Part shown: positions 1-32,449 of the stretch, in pieces
Numbering within the stretch: position 1 is the stretch's first letter
How the letters are laid out: the number at the start of each line of letters is the position of its first letter
Assembly (NCBI RefSeq): GCF_036417845.1
Contig: NC_089985.1
Location: 31,454,583 to 31,518,582 of the forward strand
DNA: 64,000 nucleotides
Source: Apteryx mantelli
Lineage: Eukaryota > Chordata > Aves > Apterygiformes > Apterygidae
Reading direction: 5' to 3'
Translations under genes and position numbers: made by a program
Notes under the pieces: generated by a model
Seen by the model: the letters and a program-made list of their open reading frames with translations, nothing else
The model's database searches: none
What the model was told of the DNA's origin: nothing

Positions 1-498
1 GCAGCTGATAGACGTGCCAATCCGGCTGCATCATGCTGACATTGCTGGGATTTGGGCTGCAGCCGGAGCCCCGAACATCGCCAAGATGCCCGGGGTCCCC
101 CAGGACCCCAAGCATGGTCCCCTGCTCCTCTGTGGAGGCAGCAGCATTCCCAGAGCCCCCAGCCCGGCTCCGGGGCTGTCCCCCTGCAGCAGGACACGGG
201 CTGGTGTCCGTGGCTGGGCCGTGGCCCTCTGTCCCCATCCACTGGCCCCTCTCAGGCTGCGAGGTCGAGGTCGGCTGGCATTTGCTTGCTCCGAGCTCAG
301 CCCTGCGGCTGAACCGCCTGCCCCCCGTGCGTCGCTGCAATCCCTCACCCCGCAGCCCAGAGCAGGCGTTGCGAAACCCCGTGGGGCTGGATGTCCTGTG
401 TCACAGTGTCCCCTGTCCCCGTGCCGGGTCTGGGGGACGCTGAGCGCCCCGGGGTGGCTCTGCTCCCCCAGCCCGGCCTGGCTCCGTCTGCCTTTCAG
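1..498 (+). other. BTBD19: BTBD19 intron (upstream part)
   Basis: GC-rich sequence without a recognisable BTBD19 exon: the residues expected before LCVEF (a YGLEELRE-like block) do not occur in any frame. It is therefore treated as the 3' part of an intron. Confidence 0.7.
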
Positions 499-558
499 CT
501 CTGTGTCGAGTTCATCAAGGACACGCTGAGTGTGGAGCAGGTCTGCGAGGCCCTGCAG
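499..558 (+). CDS. BTBD19: BTBD19 exon (first in window)
   Basis: Acceptor cctttcag precedes the exon and donor gtgagt follows it. It has 20 codons in phase 0, starting LCVEF and ending VCEALQ, equal to the human segment LC..F through CEALQ. Confidence 0.92.
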
Positions 559-3500
559 GTGAGTCACCCGTGTGGTGAGCGGTGCTGGGACTCATGTGCC
601 CCTGCCCCATGCAGGGCAGGGGGTCCTGGCGTTGGAGCCACCTGCAGGGCTGCACAGATGGGGCGGGGGTGATCCACAAGTGGCCCCTCTGGGTGCTTTG
701 GGGTAGAGGGGGACCTCAGCCATCCCTGTAGACCATCCCCAAAATGGGCCCCTACGCTGGGGCGGGGAGAGGCCCTCTGTACTGCTTAGCTGTGACCCAC
801 ACAGAGGTTGCGAGAAGGGGAAGTGACCCCTCTCCTCCAGGCCCCGTCCCACCTGGGTGCGCTTTTGCTTGGCTTGCAAGCCCACGGGACCCCACTGCGC
901 AGTGAGAAGTTCCCACATGGTGTCACGGAGGGTAAAAGTAACCCTTCCTATTTTGGGGCATGCATGAGCTGGCCTGGCCCTCCTCCTCTTGGCCTGACTG
1001 TCAGGCAGGATTTCCTACCCTTTCCGGGCCCTGCCCGCTCCCCGGCACATTGCTCTGGGGCCACCGGGGCCAGCACAGCCTGTGGCAGGGCCATGTCCCT
1101 GTGTCCCCCTCCAGCCCCCCCCGCCAGGCCAGCCGGAGGTCCCCGGTGCGGGGCCCTGCCATCACGGGTGGTTGCATCCAAACCGGGAAGACCTGGGGTT
1201 TTGGGGATCCCTCATGGTTTGGAGATCAGTCTGACCGACCCAGCAATCCTTTGGAGACCTTCGCTGAGGTCCAGTCGTGTCCGTGCTGACCTGCCGGATG
1301 TCCCCTCCCCAGCACCCTTGGGTGCCCCTGTGCCCAGCCAGTGTCCCCTCCCTTGGCCACCCTGGGGGAGCACCCAAAACCCCGTGGAGAGTCCCAGCAC
1401 CCAAAATTAACCAGGGGCCCTATGGCACATGCTGCTCGGGGCCAGGGCAGGTCCATCACCCAGGGGTCTTGTAGCAAGGACGAGTGGGATGGTGCAGCCG
1501 ATGCTCCCAGGACATGGGGGCGGTGGAACCGTGTCACCGGCTTGGCCTGGCCCCCCTGGCGCCCACGGTCCCCCACCTCTGCGTGCCCCACCGACGCCAC
1601 CGTGCCCCCGGCTGACGAAAGCTGATAAGGGGATTTTTTTTTTTTTTTTTTTTTTTTTTCTTTCTCGTCTCCGAGGGCCGAGGTGATGCTCGCGGGGTGG
1701 GACGCAGGTCCCGGTGCGCAGGAGCGCCTGCCACGCGTGGGTGCCTGACCACCGCGGCGTAAACAGAGCTAAAACTGGCCCGGAGGAAACAAACAAAAAA
1801 ACCCCAAAACCCCAGAACAAAACAAGCCTGATCAAAACATCTCGTGCTCCCTCCTGCTTTGCGTCAGCGCTGGCCCCCACCGAGCTGCTGGGGGAGGCGA
1901 TGCCGCACTTGGGGCACTTTGCTGCGCCGAAATGCCCCCCCGTGCCCAGGGAGGGTCCCGCGCTGGGGACGAGCATCTCTGGCACAGGCTGGGGGAGGCT
2001 GTGGGGGGGTCAGGGTACCCCAATCTGCGGCAGCGGGGTTTGCAGCTGTGGGGCGGGCTGGGAAGGGCGGCAGGGTCTGGGGACCCTCATGGCCAGTGGG
2101 GACACCGAGCCGCTCGCTGCAGCCACTGGCCCCGGCTGGCACAGGGGACAGGCTGGGAAAGGGGGGGCCCTGGTGTGAGGTGCTCCAGCCCCACCACGCT
2201 GGCACCCGCACGAGGGTGCTTCACCTTGCCCGGCCCCCCCCAGCCCCAAGGGCCCTTGTCCCTCGCTGTCGGTCTTTGGGGGAGGAAGGGGGGGGGTCCC
2301 TCCTGCCCCGGCCCCCCCCTCGCAGATGTCAGTGTTGCCCCACAGGCCGCGGTGACCTACGGGCAGGCAGACCTCCAGCAGCACTGCTTGGCGTTCATCG
2401 AGGGCTGCACCGCGGTACGGCTACAGGCTGGGGGGGCACCGGGGCACCCCACCGCAGTGGGAGCATGGGGGACATGGCATGGGACGTACTAGGGCATGGG
2501 GAGCACCGGGGCACCCCATTGCAGGCAGAGCACGGGGGGGGCATGGCACAGGGCAGCCCAGGGCATGGGGAGCCCCCTTGCAGGGCGGGTCGGACCCATG
2601 GGAATAAGGTGTCGGGAGGCCGCGGGGAAGCGGGGAAGGGAACAAACGATGGTTGGGAGGGGGGTGCTGGGGGCAGGTTTTGGGGTGCTTTGTGAGGGAG
2701 GCTGTTGGGGTGCCGGGAAGGAGGGGGTGCCAAGCAGGGGTGCTAGGAGCGTACTTGGGTGCCAGGAAGAGGAAGGCTGGGGGGGGGAGGTGTCGGATCA
2801 TGGGGCCTCGGGGCCAGGGGTGCCAGGCAGGGATGGCACCCGGCGGGGTTTGGAGGCTGCCGCGGCACAGGGAGGGCCGCCAGGGTCCCGGTGCCAGCGC
2901 CCCGGCGCCGCGCTGCACCCGCAGGCGGTCGTGCGGACGCGGGGCTTCCACGAGCTCTCGGACGCGGCGCTGGCGCGGGTGCTGCGCAGCGACCGCCTGG
3001 CCATCGACGAGCTGGACCTGGTGCAGGCCGTGCGGGAGTGGGCGCACGTCAGCTCGGTGAGCGCAAGCGGGGGGTCCCCAGGGCAGAGCCGCCCAGGGTG
3101 CCAGGACCTCCCCGGCCCCGGGGTCCTGCCACGGGCACAGAGCGGTGCCCAGCCCCGGCGAGGGGAGCAGCGCGCGCCCCGTGCCCACGTCCCATGTCCC
3201 GCAGGCCGTCCTGGAGCGCCCAGTGGCCGAGGTGGCCGCGCTGCCCGTGCGCGAGCTGCGCTTGCCCTTGCTGGCGCCCAGCGAGCTGGCGATGCTGGAG
3301 AGCCACAACCAGCGGGACCTCCTCATCCCGGTGAGTGGTGCCTCCGCCCTGCGGCCGGGATGGGGATTTTGGGGGGCAGGGGGTGCCCCGGCGTGCCAGT
3401 GCTGACGGCAGCGTCCCGGTGCGGGCAGGCGGAGAGCATCGCGGCGGCCTGGAGGTCCCACGCGCTGAGGAGGGGCAGCGGCGTGCCCCCGCGCCTCTGC

Positions 3501-3563
3501 CGGCCCCGGCGCGGCACGCGGCCCCGCGACCACCACCGCCACCTGGACCCCCACGCCAAGTGA
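499..3563 (+). CDS. BTBD19: BTBD19, BTB/POZ domain-containing protein 19 (3' half, partial)
   Basis: Joined exons 499-558, 2346-2414, 2925-3056, 3205-3330 and 3429-3563, all in phase 0 and all with AG/GT borders, give the last 173 residues. The product aligns without gaps over most of its length to my recollection of human BTBD19 (about 291 aa): the VCEALQ end of one exon, the RTRGF..ELS..A block, VLERPVAEVAALPV.ELRL, and the basic tail ending LDPHAK. The N-terminal BTB domain is upstream of the window; what remains is the BACK-like helical region and C-terminus. BTB-BACK proteins usually dimerise and often act as Cullin-3 adaptors, but this member has no Kelch repeats and no established substrate, so its role is unknown. 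The neighbour PTCH2 in convergent orientation matches the human arrangement. Confidence 0.93.
559..2345 (+). other. BTBD19: BTBD19 intron with poly-T tract
   Basis: A 1.8-kb intron. It holds a 26-base T run at 1634-1659, possibly the tail of a minus-strand retro-insertion although no element body is recognisable, and a short A/C-rich block at 1785-1825. No exon is seen. Confidence 0.75.
1634..1659. repeat. poly-T homopolymer, 26 bases
   Basis: An uninterrupted T run inside a BTBD19 intron, flanked by ggggga and ctttctcg. Confidence 0.95.
2346..2414 (+). CDS. BTBD19: BTBD19 exon
   Basis: Acceptor gccccacag and donor gtacgg flank 23 codons beginning AAVTYGQ, with a conserved C.AFIE motif of the BACK region. 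The phase is 0 on both sides. Confidence 0.92.
2925..3056 (+). CDS. BTBD19: BTBD19 exon
   Basis: Acceptor cacccgcag and donor gtgagc flank 44 codons containing RTRGFHELS, VLRSDRL and an acidic helix before REWAHV. It matches the human BACK segment position by position and is very GC-rich (GC at most third positions). Confidence 0.93.
3205..3330 (+). CDS. BTBD19: BTBD19 exon
   Basis: Acceptor gtcccgcag and donor gtgagt flank 42 codons, starting AVLERPVAEVAALPV and ending DLLIP. This is the best-conserved block against the human protein and settles the identification. Confidence 0.95.
3429..3563 (+). CDS. BTBD19: BTBD19 last coding exon with stop
   Basis: Acceptor gcgggcag is followed by 44 codons and a TGA at 3561-3563. 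The encoded tail has the family pattern AW.SHALRRG, then an arginine-rich stretch and DHHRHLD. The stop lies about 180 bp before the poly(A) hexamer. Confidence 0.93.
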   Translation, partial: AESIAAAWRSHALRRGSGVPPRLCRPRRGTRPRDHHRHLDPHAK

Positions 3564-3739
3564 GCGCCGGCAGCCGACCGAGCCGGGGGGGGGGACTGGC
3601 CCCCTGCAACCTCTCGGCTGAGGGTGCCACGGGCCACGCAGGGGCTTGGGGGGGGGGGGGGGCTGAAGAGCCCCCGCGGGCAAGGGGTGGGTTGGGGGGG
3701 ATGTGGGGTGCAGTGCGGGGCTGGGCAGGTGGGTGCAGC

Positions 3740-3745
3740 AATAAA
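3740..3745 (+). terminator. BTBD19 poly(A) signal AATAAA
   Basis: Canonical AATAAA 177 bases after the BTBD19 stop, in a G-rich 3' UTR. It implies a short 3' UTR that ends near 3760. Confidence 0.8.
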
Positions 3746-5359
3746 ACACCTGCACCCACGCCACGGCTTTGGGTGAGGTGGCCCACTGGGTCCCCCCCCC
3801 CCCCCCCACCACCCGGGAGGGTGGTGAGAGGGGTGGGGGAGGCTCTGGGGCTCCCTGGAGACGGGCTGGGGTTGGCGATGGGGTGCAGAGACATGGGGGG
3901 AGCTGGTGCATGGGCGCCATGACCCCCATGAGCAGGACCCTGCCCCCCCCCCCCCCCGCCCAGGGCTATCGGGGTGGCATTAACACTGCCTGGGGTCCAT
4001 GCAGGGTGACCCCCCCCCCCGCCCCTGCCAGAGGGTGGGGGGGGGGGCTGCAAGGTCCCCTGAGGGTCTGGGACACCCGGGGCATGGGGTGAACCCCCCC
4101 CCGTGCCCCAGCCCCACTGCTCAGCACCCAGCAGGGCCCTTTGCCGGGGCCGTGCTGCCCTCCCACGGCAGCGGCCCCGCGGTGCACGAGGCGGCGAGCG
4201 CAGGCAGCCTGGGCCGGGCTGCCCCGAGCACAGGCACCCCCAGCCCAGGGCAATGCGGGGCCAGGCCGCGTTAGGGGAAGGGGCTCAGCGGTGCGGGGGG
4301 AAGCCCCCAGCCCCATGCTCATGGAGGGGTGGGAGGCACATGTGGGAGGGGAGACCCTCCCCCCCCGCCCCCGCCGCACCCGCCAAGCACCAGCACACCA
4401 ACACCAGCACCCCCCCCCCCCCCCAACCCTCCCACCCTGAGCCAGTGAACCCCCCTGGGACCCGCTCACCCCCACCCTTGGCACAGGGGAGCACCCAGCC
4501 CCGGCTGGGGGGCAGCAGGGACACTGAGCCTGTGCCCCAACCTGCCTGTGGGCCGTGGGGCTCCCGGCCCCACTGTCAGCCCTTCCCTGTGTGGAGGAGT
4601 GGGGCCCAGCACCCTGTGCCCAGCACCATGTGCCACGCTCCATGCTGGGCATCACCTGGACTGCAAAAGCTGCCCCTCTGTCAGCAGCCACCCCAGGGGG
4701 ATCAGCCAAGGAGCAAGGGCATTTGGGCACTGCGGCACCGCAGTCTGTGCGTGCCTCAGTTTCCCTTTGCAAAGGGGCTGTGCCTGCCCGGGGCTGGGGC
4801 GTGCACCGGGCGCAGTGGGCAGCCTGGGCATGGGCAGGGCTCGGGGCTGGTGGCTGCAGCCGTGTCCAAAACACGGCTGCCTCTGGGATGGAGCAGCTGG
4901 GCTGGGGCAGATGACCAGAGCGATGGTCATCCCTGCAGCCCCTGTGACACCCTGGGGTGTCTCCCTGGGGCTGCCAGGACCGTGCTGTGGGCCCTGGGGA
5001 GCACCCAGGCCCAGCACCCTGCCCAAGACCCCAGCCCCGACAGTGTGCGCACGCTCCCCCGCTGCATGCACCCCTCCCCGGGGCACATACACATGCACAC
5101 ACACGGGCACATAAGCACACACACCATGTGGGGCCCATGGCTGTGCCCAACCCCCCCCCAGCTGTGCGCACACACGTTCTGCACGCGCGGCTGTGGCACA
5201 TATATGCACTCTGTGCACATGCAGCTGGGTCACACGTACACCGCAGCCCCGGCTGCACAACGTGCACCCGGTTTCACACTGCACACGGCTGTCACGCACA
5301 GTGCACACGCGCTGCACCTGCTTACACACACAGAGCTGTGCCCCCCAGGAGACAGGGCC
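3746..5359. other. BTBD19-PTCH2 convergent intergenic spacer
   Basis: No gene. Contents are G/C homopolymers (around 3645, 3795, 3943, 4011, 4408), a MIR-like scrap ending 'cctcagtttccc' at about 4756-4785, and a CA/TG-rich degenerate stretch at 5040-5340. The last contains the GT-rich (minus strand) sequence expected downstream of the PTCH2 poly(A) site. Confidence 0.7.
5040..5340. repeat. degenerate CA/CG-rich alternating purine-pyrimidine tract
   Basis: Interspersed acacac, gcgcacacac, cacgcgcg and tgcacatgcag blocks over 300 bp. It is imperfect and could adopt Z-form DNA. A similar-looking tract occurs at about 29690-29960. Confidence 0.65.
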
Positions 5360-5374
5360 GGACACAGCAGGTAA

Positions 5375-5380
5375 TTTATA
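5375..5380 (-). terminator. candidate PTCH2 poly(A) signal (TATAAA variant)
   Basis: On the minus strand an AT-rich block reads AGTAAA, AATATA and TATAAA within 25 bases. A GT-rich TGTGTGTGT element at 5324-5332 follows about 45 bases later. No canonical AATAAA is present on this strand between 5360 and 7120, so this is the best-supported 3' end of PTCH2. Confidence 0.45.
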
Positions 5381-6004
5381 TATAATATATATATTTACTC
5401 TTTAAAAATAAACCTTCAGTCCCCACTACCGCCTGTACAAACTACAAAAATAAACCTTTGCTCTCTTTGATATAAATAACTTAGATGGCATTGAGGGGGG
5501 GGGAGGGGGGGCTGCCCGCCGTGCCCACGCCTGGCACTGGGACGGGGTCCCCGGGGCCACCACAGCTCAGCAGCCATGGCCAGGGTGGCCGGGGCCACGG
5601 GCACCGCAAACACTGCTGAAGTTAAAGTGCTGGGTAACGGCGCGGGACGGTGCCTGGGACGGGGACGGATGGGGGGGCAGCGCCTGGCTTTGCCCGTAGC
5701 AGGGCTGGTTGGGAGGAGGGCCGTGTTGCACAGGGACACGGAAATGGGCTTTCCCAGCTAGATCTGCCCATCGCAAAGGCACGTGCCAGCGTGACTGTGT
5801 GCCAGCATGTGTATGCACCAGCACGGGCATTCACGAGGGCAAGGCACGTGCGATTGCATGAGGGTTAGTGAACACGGGATGGCGCTGGGGCTTGGCACAG
5901 CAAGGACTGCACCAAGGACCCCCCAAACCCTGCCTGTTCGGTGGGAGCAACAGGCTCCCTCGCTCCACGGTGTGTCCCCCATCTCCGTCCCTGCCGAGCT
6001 CACC

Positions 6005-6075
6005 GACGGGGAAACTGAGGCACAGGGAAGGCATCAGAGGGGAGTGACTTGCCCGTGGCTGCCCAGCACCCCTGC
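6005..6075 (-). repeat. MIR-like SINE fragment
   Basis: The sequence 'ggggaaactgaggcacag' followed by 'gtgacttgccc' is the reverse complement of the well-known conserved 3' part of MIR/CORE-SINEs. It lies inside the inferred PTCH2 3' UTR. Confidence 0.8.
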
Positions 6076-6903
6076 CCCGGGCTCACTGCTAGCCCACGCT
6101 GACTCCGGCGGGCAGTCCTACACCAGCAAAGGACTTGTCCCCTCACTGCCTGGCACCCTGGGCAGCCGGGCAAGGCCTCAGGCTGAGAAATAAATCTTTT
6201 AAAATAAGCTTAAAAATATATATCTCTCTATAGATAGTTTCCCTTTGCAATAAATAAAGGTGTGGGGGGGGGGTGCCCGCCCCGGGCCTTGCCCATGGCA
6301 CCCCAGGGCATGGCTGGCTCTGGGGCTGCCCCCTTTCGGGAACGGGGGCACCAGGGCCCTCCCATCTGGGCACCCCGGCACGTGGTATTGGTGGGGGGTC
6401 CCCAGAGGAGGTGACGGGGAGCAGGCAGTGACCCCCGCAATGGGGCAATGGGGGAGTTGGCACGGCAGAGGGCCGGGCGCGGAGCCCGCCTTGCCAGCAG
6501 CTCCAGAAACTGGGGGGTGGGGGTGGGGGGTGGGGGGGGGTTAGTGCTTCCATTTCTGGGGGGCAGCAGGCCTGGGGCAGGGGAACCCCAAGCCCTGGGG
6601 GGAGACACGGTGCCGTTGGCACAGCCCCGCGCAGGGGGCACACGGGCAAAGCGTGGCCTGCACACAGCTTGCATAGAAACGCCAGCCTGCCCCGGCGAGC
6701 TCCTGCAGAGGGGACACGGGGGCCGGTCCTCCTTGGCGCGACGGCGCGGGGCCAAGATCGGGACATCACCACTCCAGCGACTAGCAGCACGACGTGGGCG
6801 ACCCCGCTCTGCATCATTCGGCCCCGGGCCTGTGCCCCGCTGGCGCTGGGGGAGATGCTCTGCCCACGAACTGGCGTGTCGGTGCCGTCTGCAAGCCAGC
6901 AAC

Positions 6904-7119
6904 CTGCAGAGAGATGGAGGGGGGGGTCAGCTGGGTCCCTCCAAACCTGTCCCATGCATGGTCCTGCATTGTGAAGCAGTCATGCACAGGGCCATGGCAG
7001 CGTCTGTGCCCGCGAGAGGTGCCAGGGCAGTTGGCACCTCTTGGGTATTCGGCTACGGGCACCAGCCCTGCTGCTGGGCTCTCGGAGGGAGAGGGGCTAC
7101 GTCTCCAACTCCAACTCAC
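6904..7119 (-). other. PTCH2: inferred PTCH2 3' UTR intron
   Basis: Donor TAG|gtgagt starts directly after the stop codon. The acceptor ends in ctccatctctctgcag. It is 216 bp long, similar to the other small introns of this gene. The splice signals are seen; actual use is inferred. Confidence 0.5.
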
Positions 7120-31328
<24,209 letters not shown>

Positions 31329-31770
31329 GGCGCGGCGCGGCGCGGCGGGCAGCGCACCGCCCGTTATGTGGGGCCGAGCGCGGCGGCGGCGGCCCCCATG
31401 CGCGCGGCGGGGCCGGGGCCGTTGGCGGCGGCGGGCGGGGGGCGCGGTGCCGGTGCGGAGCGGCGCGGCTCTGGGCCGCCGGCCCGCCCGCCGCGCCTCT
31501 AAAGGGGAGGCGGGGGCGGGGGGCGCCGGGGCCGCGCCGCCGCCGCCGCTCCCATTGGCCGCCGCCGCCGCGGCAGCGCCCATCGCCGCTGCTAGGCAAC
31601 GGCGCGCCCGCCGCCAACGGCCACACACGGCGACCGCCCCCCCCAACGGCCCGCGCCGGCCCGGCCGCGCCGCGCCGCGCCGCGCTGCGCTGCGCCGCGG
31701 GGGGAGGCCCGGCCCCGCGCCGCCGCCCGGCCGCGGGCACCGGCAGCTGCCCCCGCCCGCGGGCCCCACG
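31329..31770 (-). promoter_or_regulatory. PTCH2 CpG-island promoter
   Basis: Extremely CpG-rich and TATA-less. It holds a GC box (gggggcgggg, 31512-31521), a minus-strand CCAAT box (31554-31558) and an RFX-like half site ggcaac (31595-31600). Exon 1 lies just downstream. The exact TSS is not visible. Confidence 0.65.
31554..31558 (-). promoter_or_regulatory. CCAAT box (NF-Y type)
   Basis: The plus strand reads cccattggcc, i.e. GGCCAATGGG in PTCH2 orientation, about 225 bp before the ATG. Confidence 0.5.
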
Positions 31771-31825
31771 GCCGCCCGCAGCCAGGGGCGCCCCGCAGCT
31801 ACCCCGCTGGACCGCCCCCCGCAGC

Positions 31826-32030
31826 CACATCTGGCCCCGGTGTCCCCCCCACAGCCACCCCCTGGCCCTGGTGTCCTCCCCCCACAGCCACCCCCTGGCC
31901 CCAGTGCCCCCCCCACAGCCACTCCCTGGTCCCAGTATCCCTCCCAAGGGCAGGATGTCCCCCCACAGCCACCCCCTGGCCCCGGTGTCCCCCCCAAGGG
32001 CAGGATGTCCCCCCACAGTCACCCCTCGGT
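31826..32030 (+). repeat. about 33-bp minisatellite upstream of PTCH2
   Basis: About five copies of 'cccccacagccaccccctggcccc(a/g)gtgtcc'-like units, some with an inserted 'aagggcaggatg'. Degenerate relatives ('catagccaccccaaggg') continue to about 32450. Confidence 0.8.
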
Positions 32031-32449
32031 GCTGGGCAGCCAAGGATGGGTGTCCCCCCCACAGTGACCCCCCCCCCCCCAGGGCCAGGCATCCCCCCCA
32101 AGAGCTGTATATCCCCCTGAGAGAATTGGGCAGCCTCCCCATAGCCACCCCAAGGGCTGGGCAACCCACCCCATAGCCACCCCATGGGGCAGGCAGCCTC
32201 CCCCCCCCCCCCAAAGCCTGGGCATCTCCCCCATAGCCACCCCAAGGGAACAGGCGTCCCAAGGCTTGGGCGTCCCACCCCAAAGGCTGGGCATCCCACC
32301 CAAAAGGCTGGGCAGCCCCCCGGAGCTGCCCCAGGGGTTGAGCATCCCCCCTCAAGGTCCCAGCATCCCCCTGCAAGGCCAGGCATCGCCTCACAGCCTC
32401 CCCCAGCAATAAGCATCCCCCCCCCCCCAAGGGCAGGGTGTCCCCCCCA

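Larger units (their letters stand above)
5360..6903 (-). other. PTCH2: PTCH2 probable 3' UTR exon
   Basis: It begins after a strong minus-strand acceptor (pyrimidine tract then ctctctgcag, AG at 6904-6905) that pairs with the donor fused to the stop codon at 7120. It contains AT islands at about 5371-5495 and 6183-6257 within otherwise GC-rich DNA. On the minus strand these have ATTTA pentamers and one TTATTTATT nonamer, the classical AU-rich instability element. A MIR-like SINE piece lies at 6005-6075. The length is inferred, not proven. Confidence 0.5.

Noticed and set aside
1-61. Possible BTBD19 exon ending 'ctgggatttgggctgcag'
   Set aside because: The encoded residues do not match the segment expected before LCVEF, and no donor follows the candidate end.
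2421-3929. 502-codon open frame antisense to BTBD19
   Set aside because: Shadow of GC3-rich BTBD19 exons, with no splice or family support.
3966-5267. Overlapping 423- and 433-codon frames on both strands between BTBD19 and PTCH2
   Set aside because: Both strands are open at once because of GC content; the translations are low complexity and cover microsatellite sequence.
5404-6255. Plus-strand AATAAA hexamers near 5409, 5447 and 6249
   Set aside because: No plus-strand gene reaches this far (BTBD19 ends near 3760). They are the complement of PTCH2 AU-rich 3' UTR sequence.
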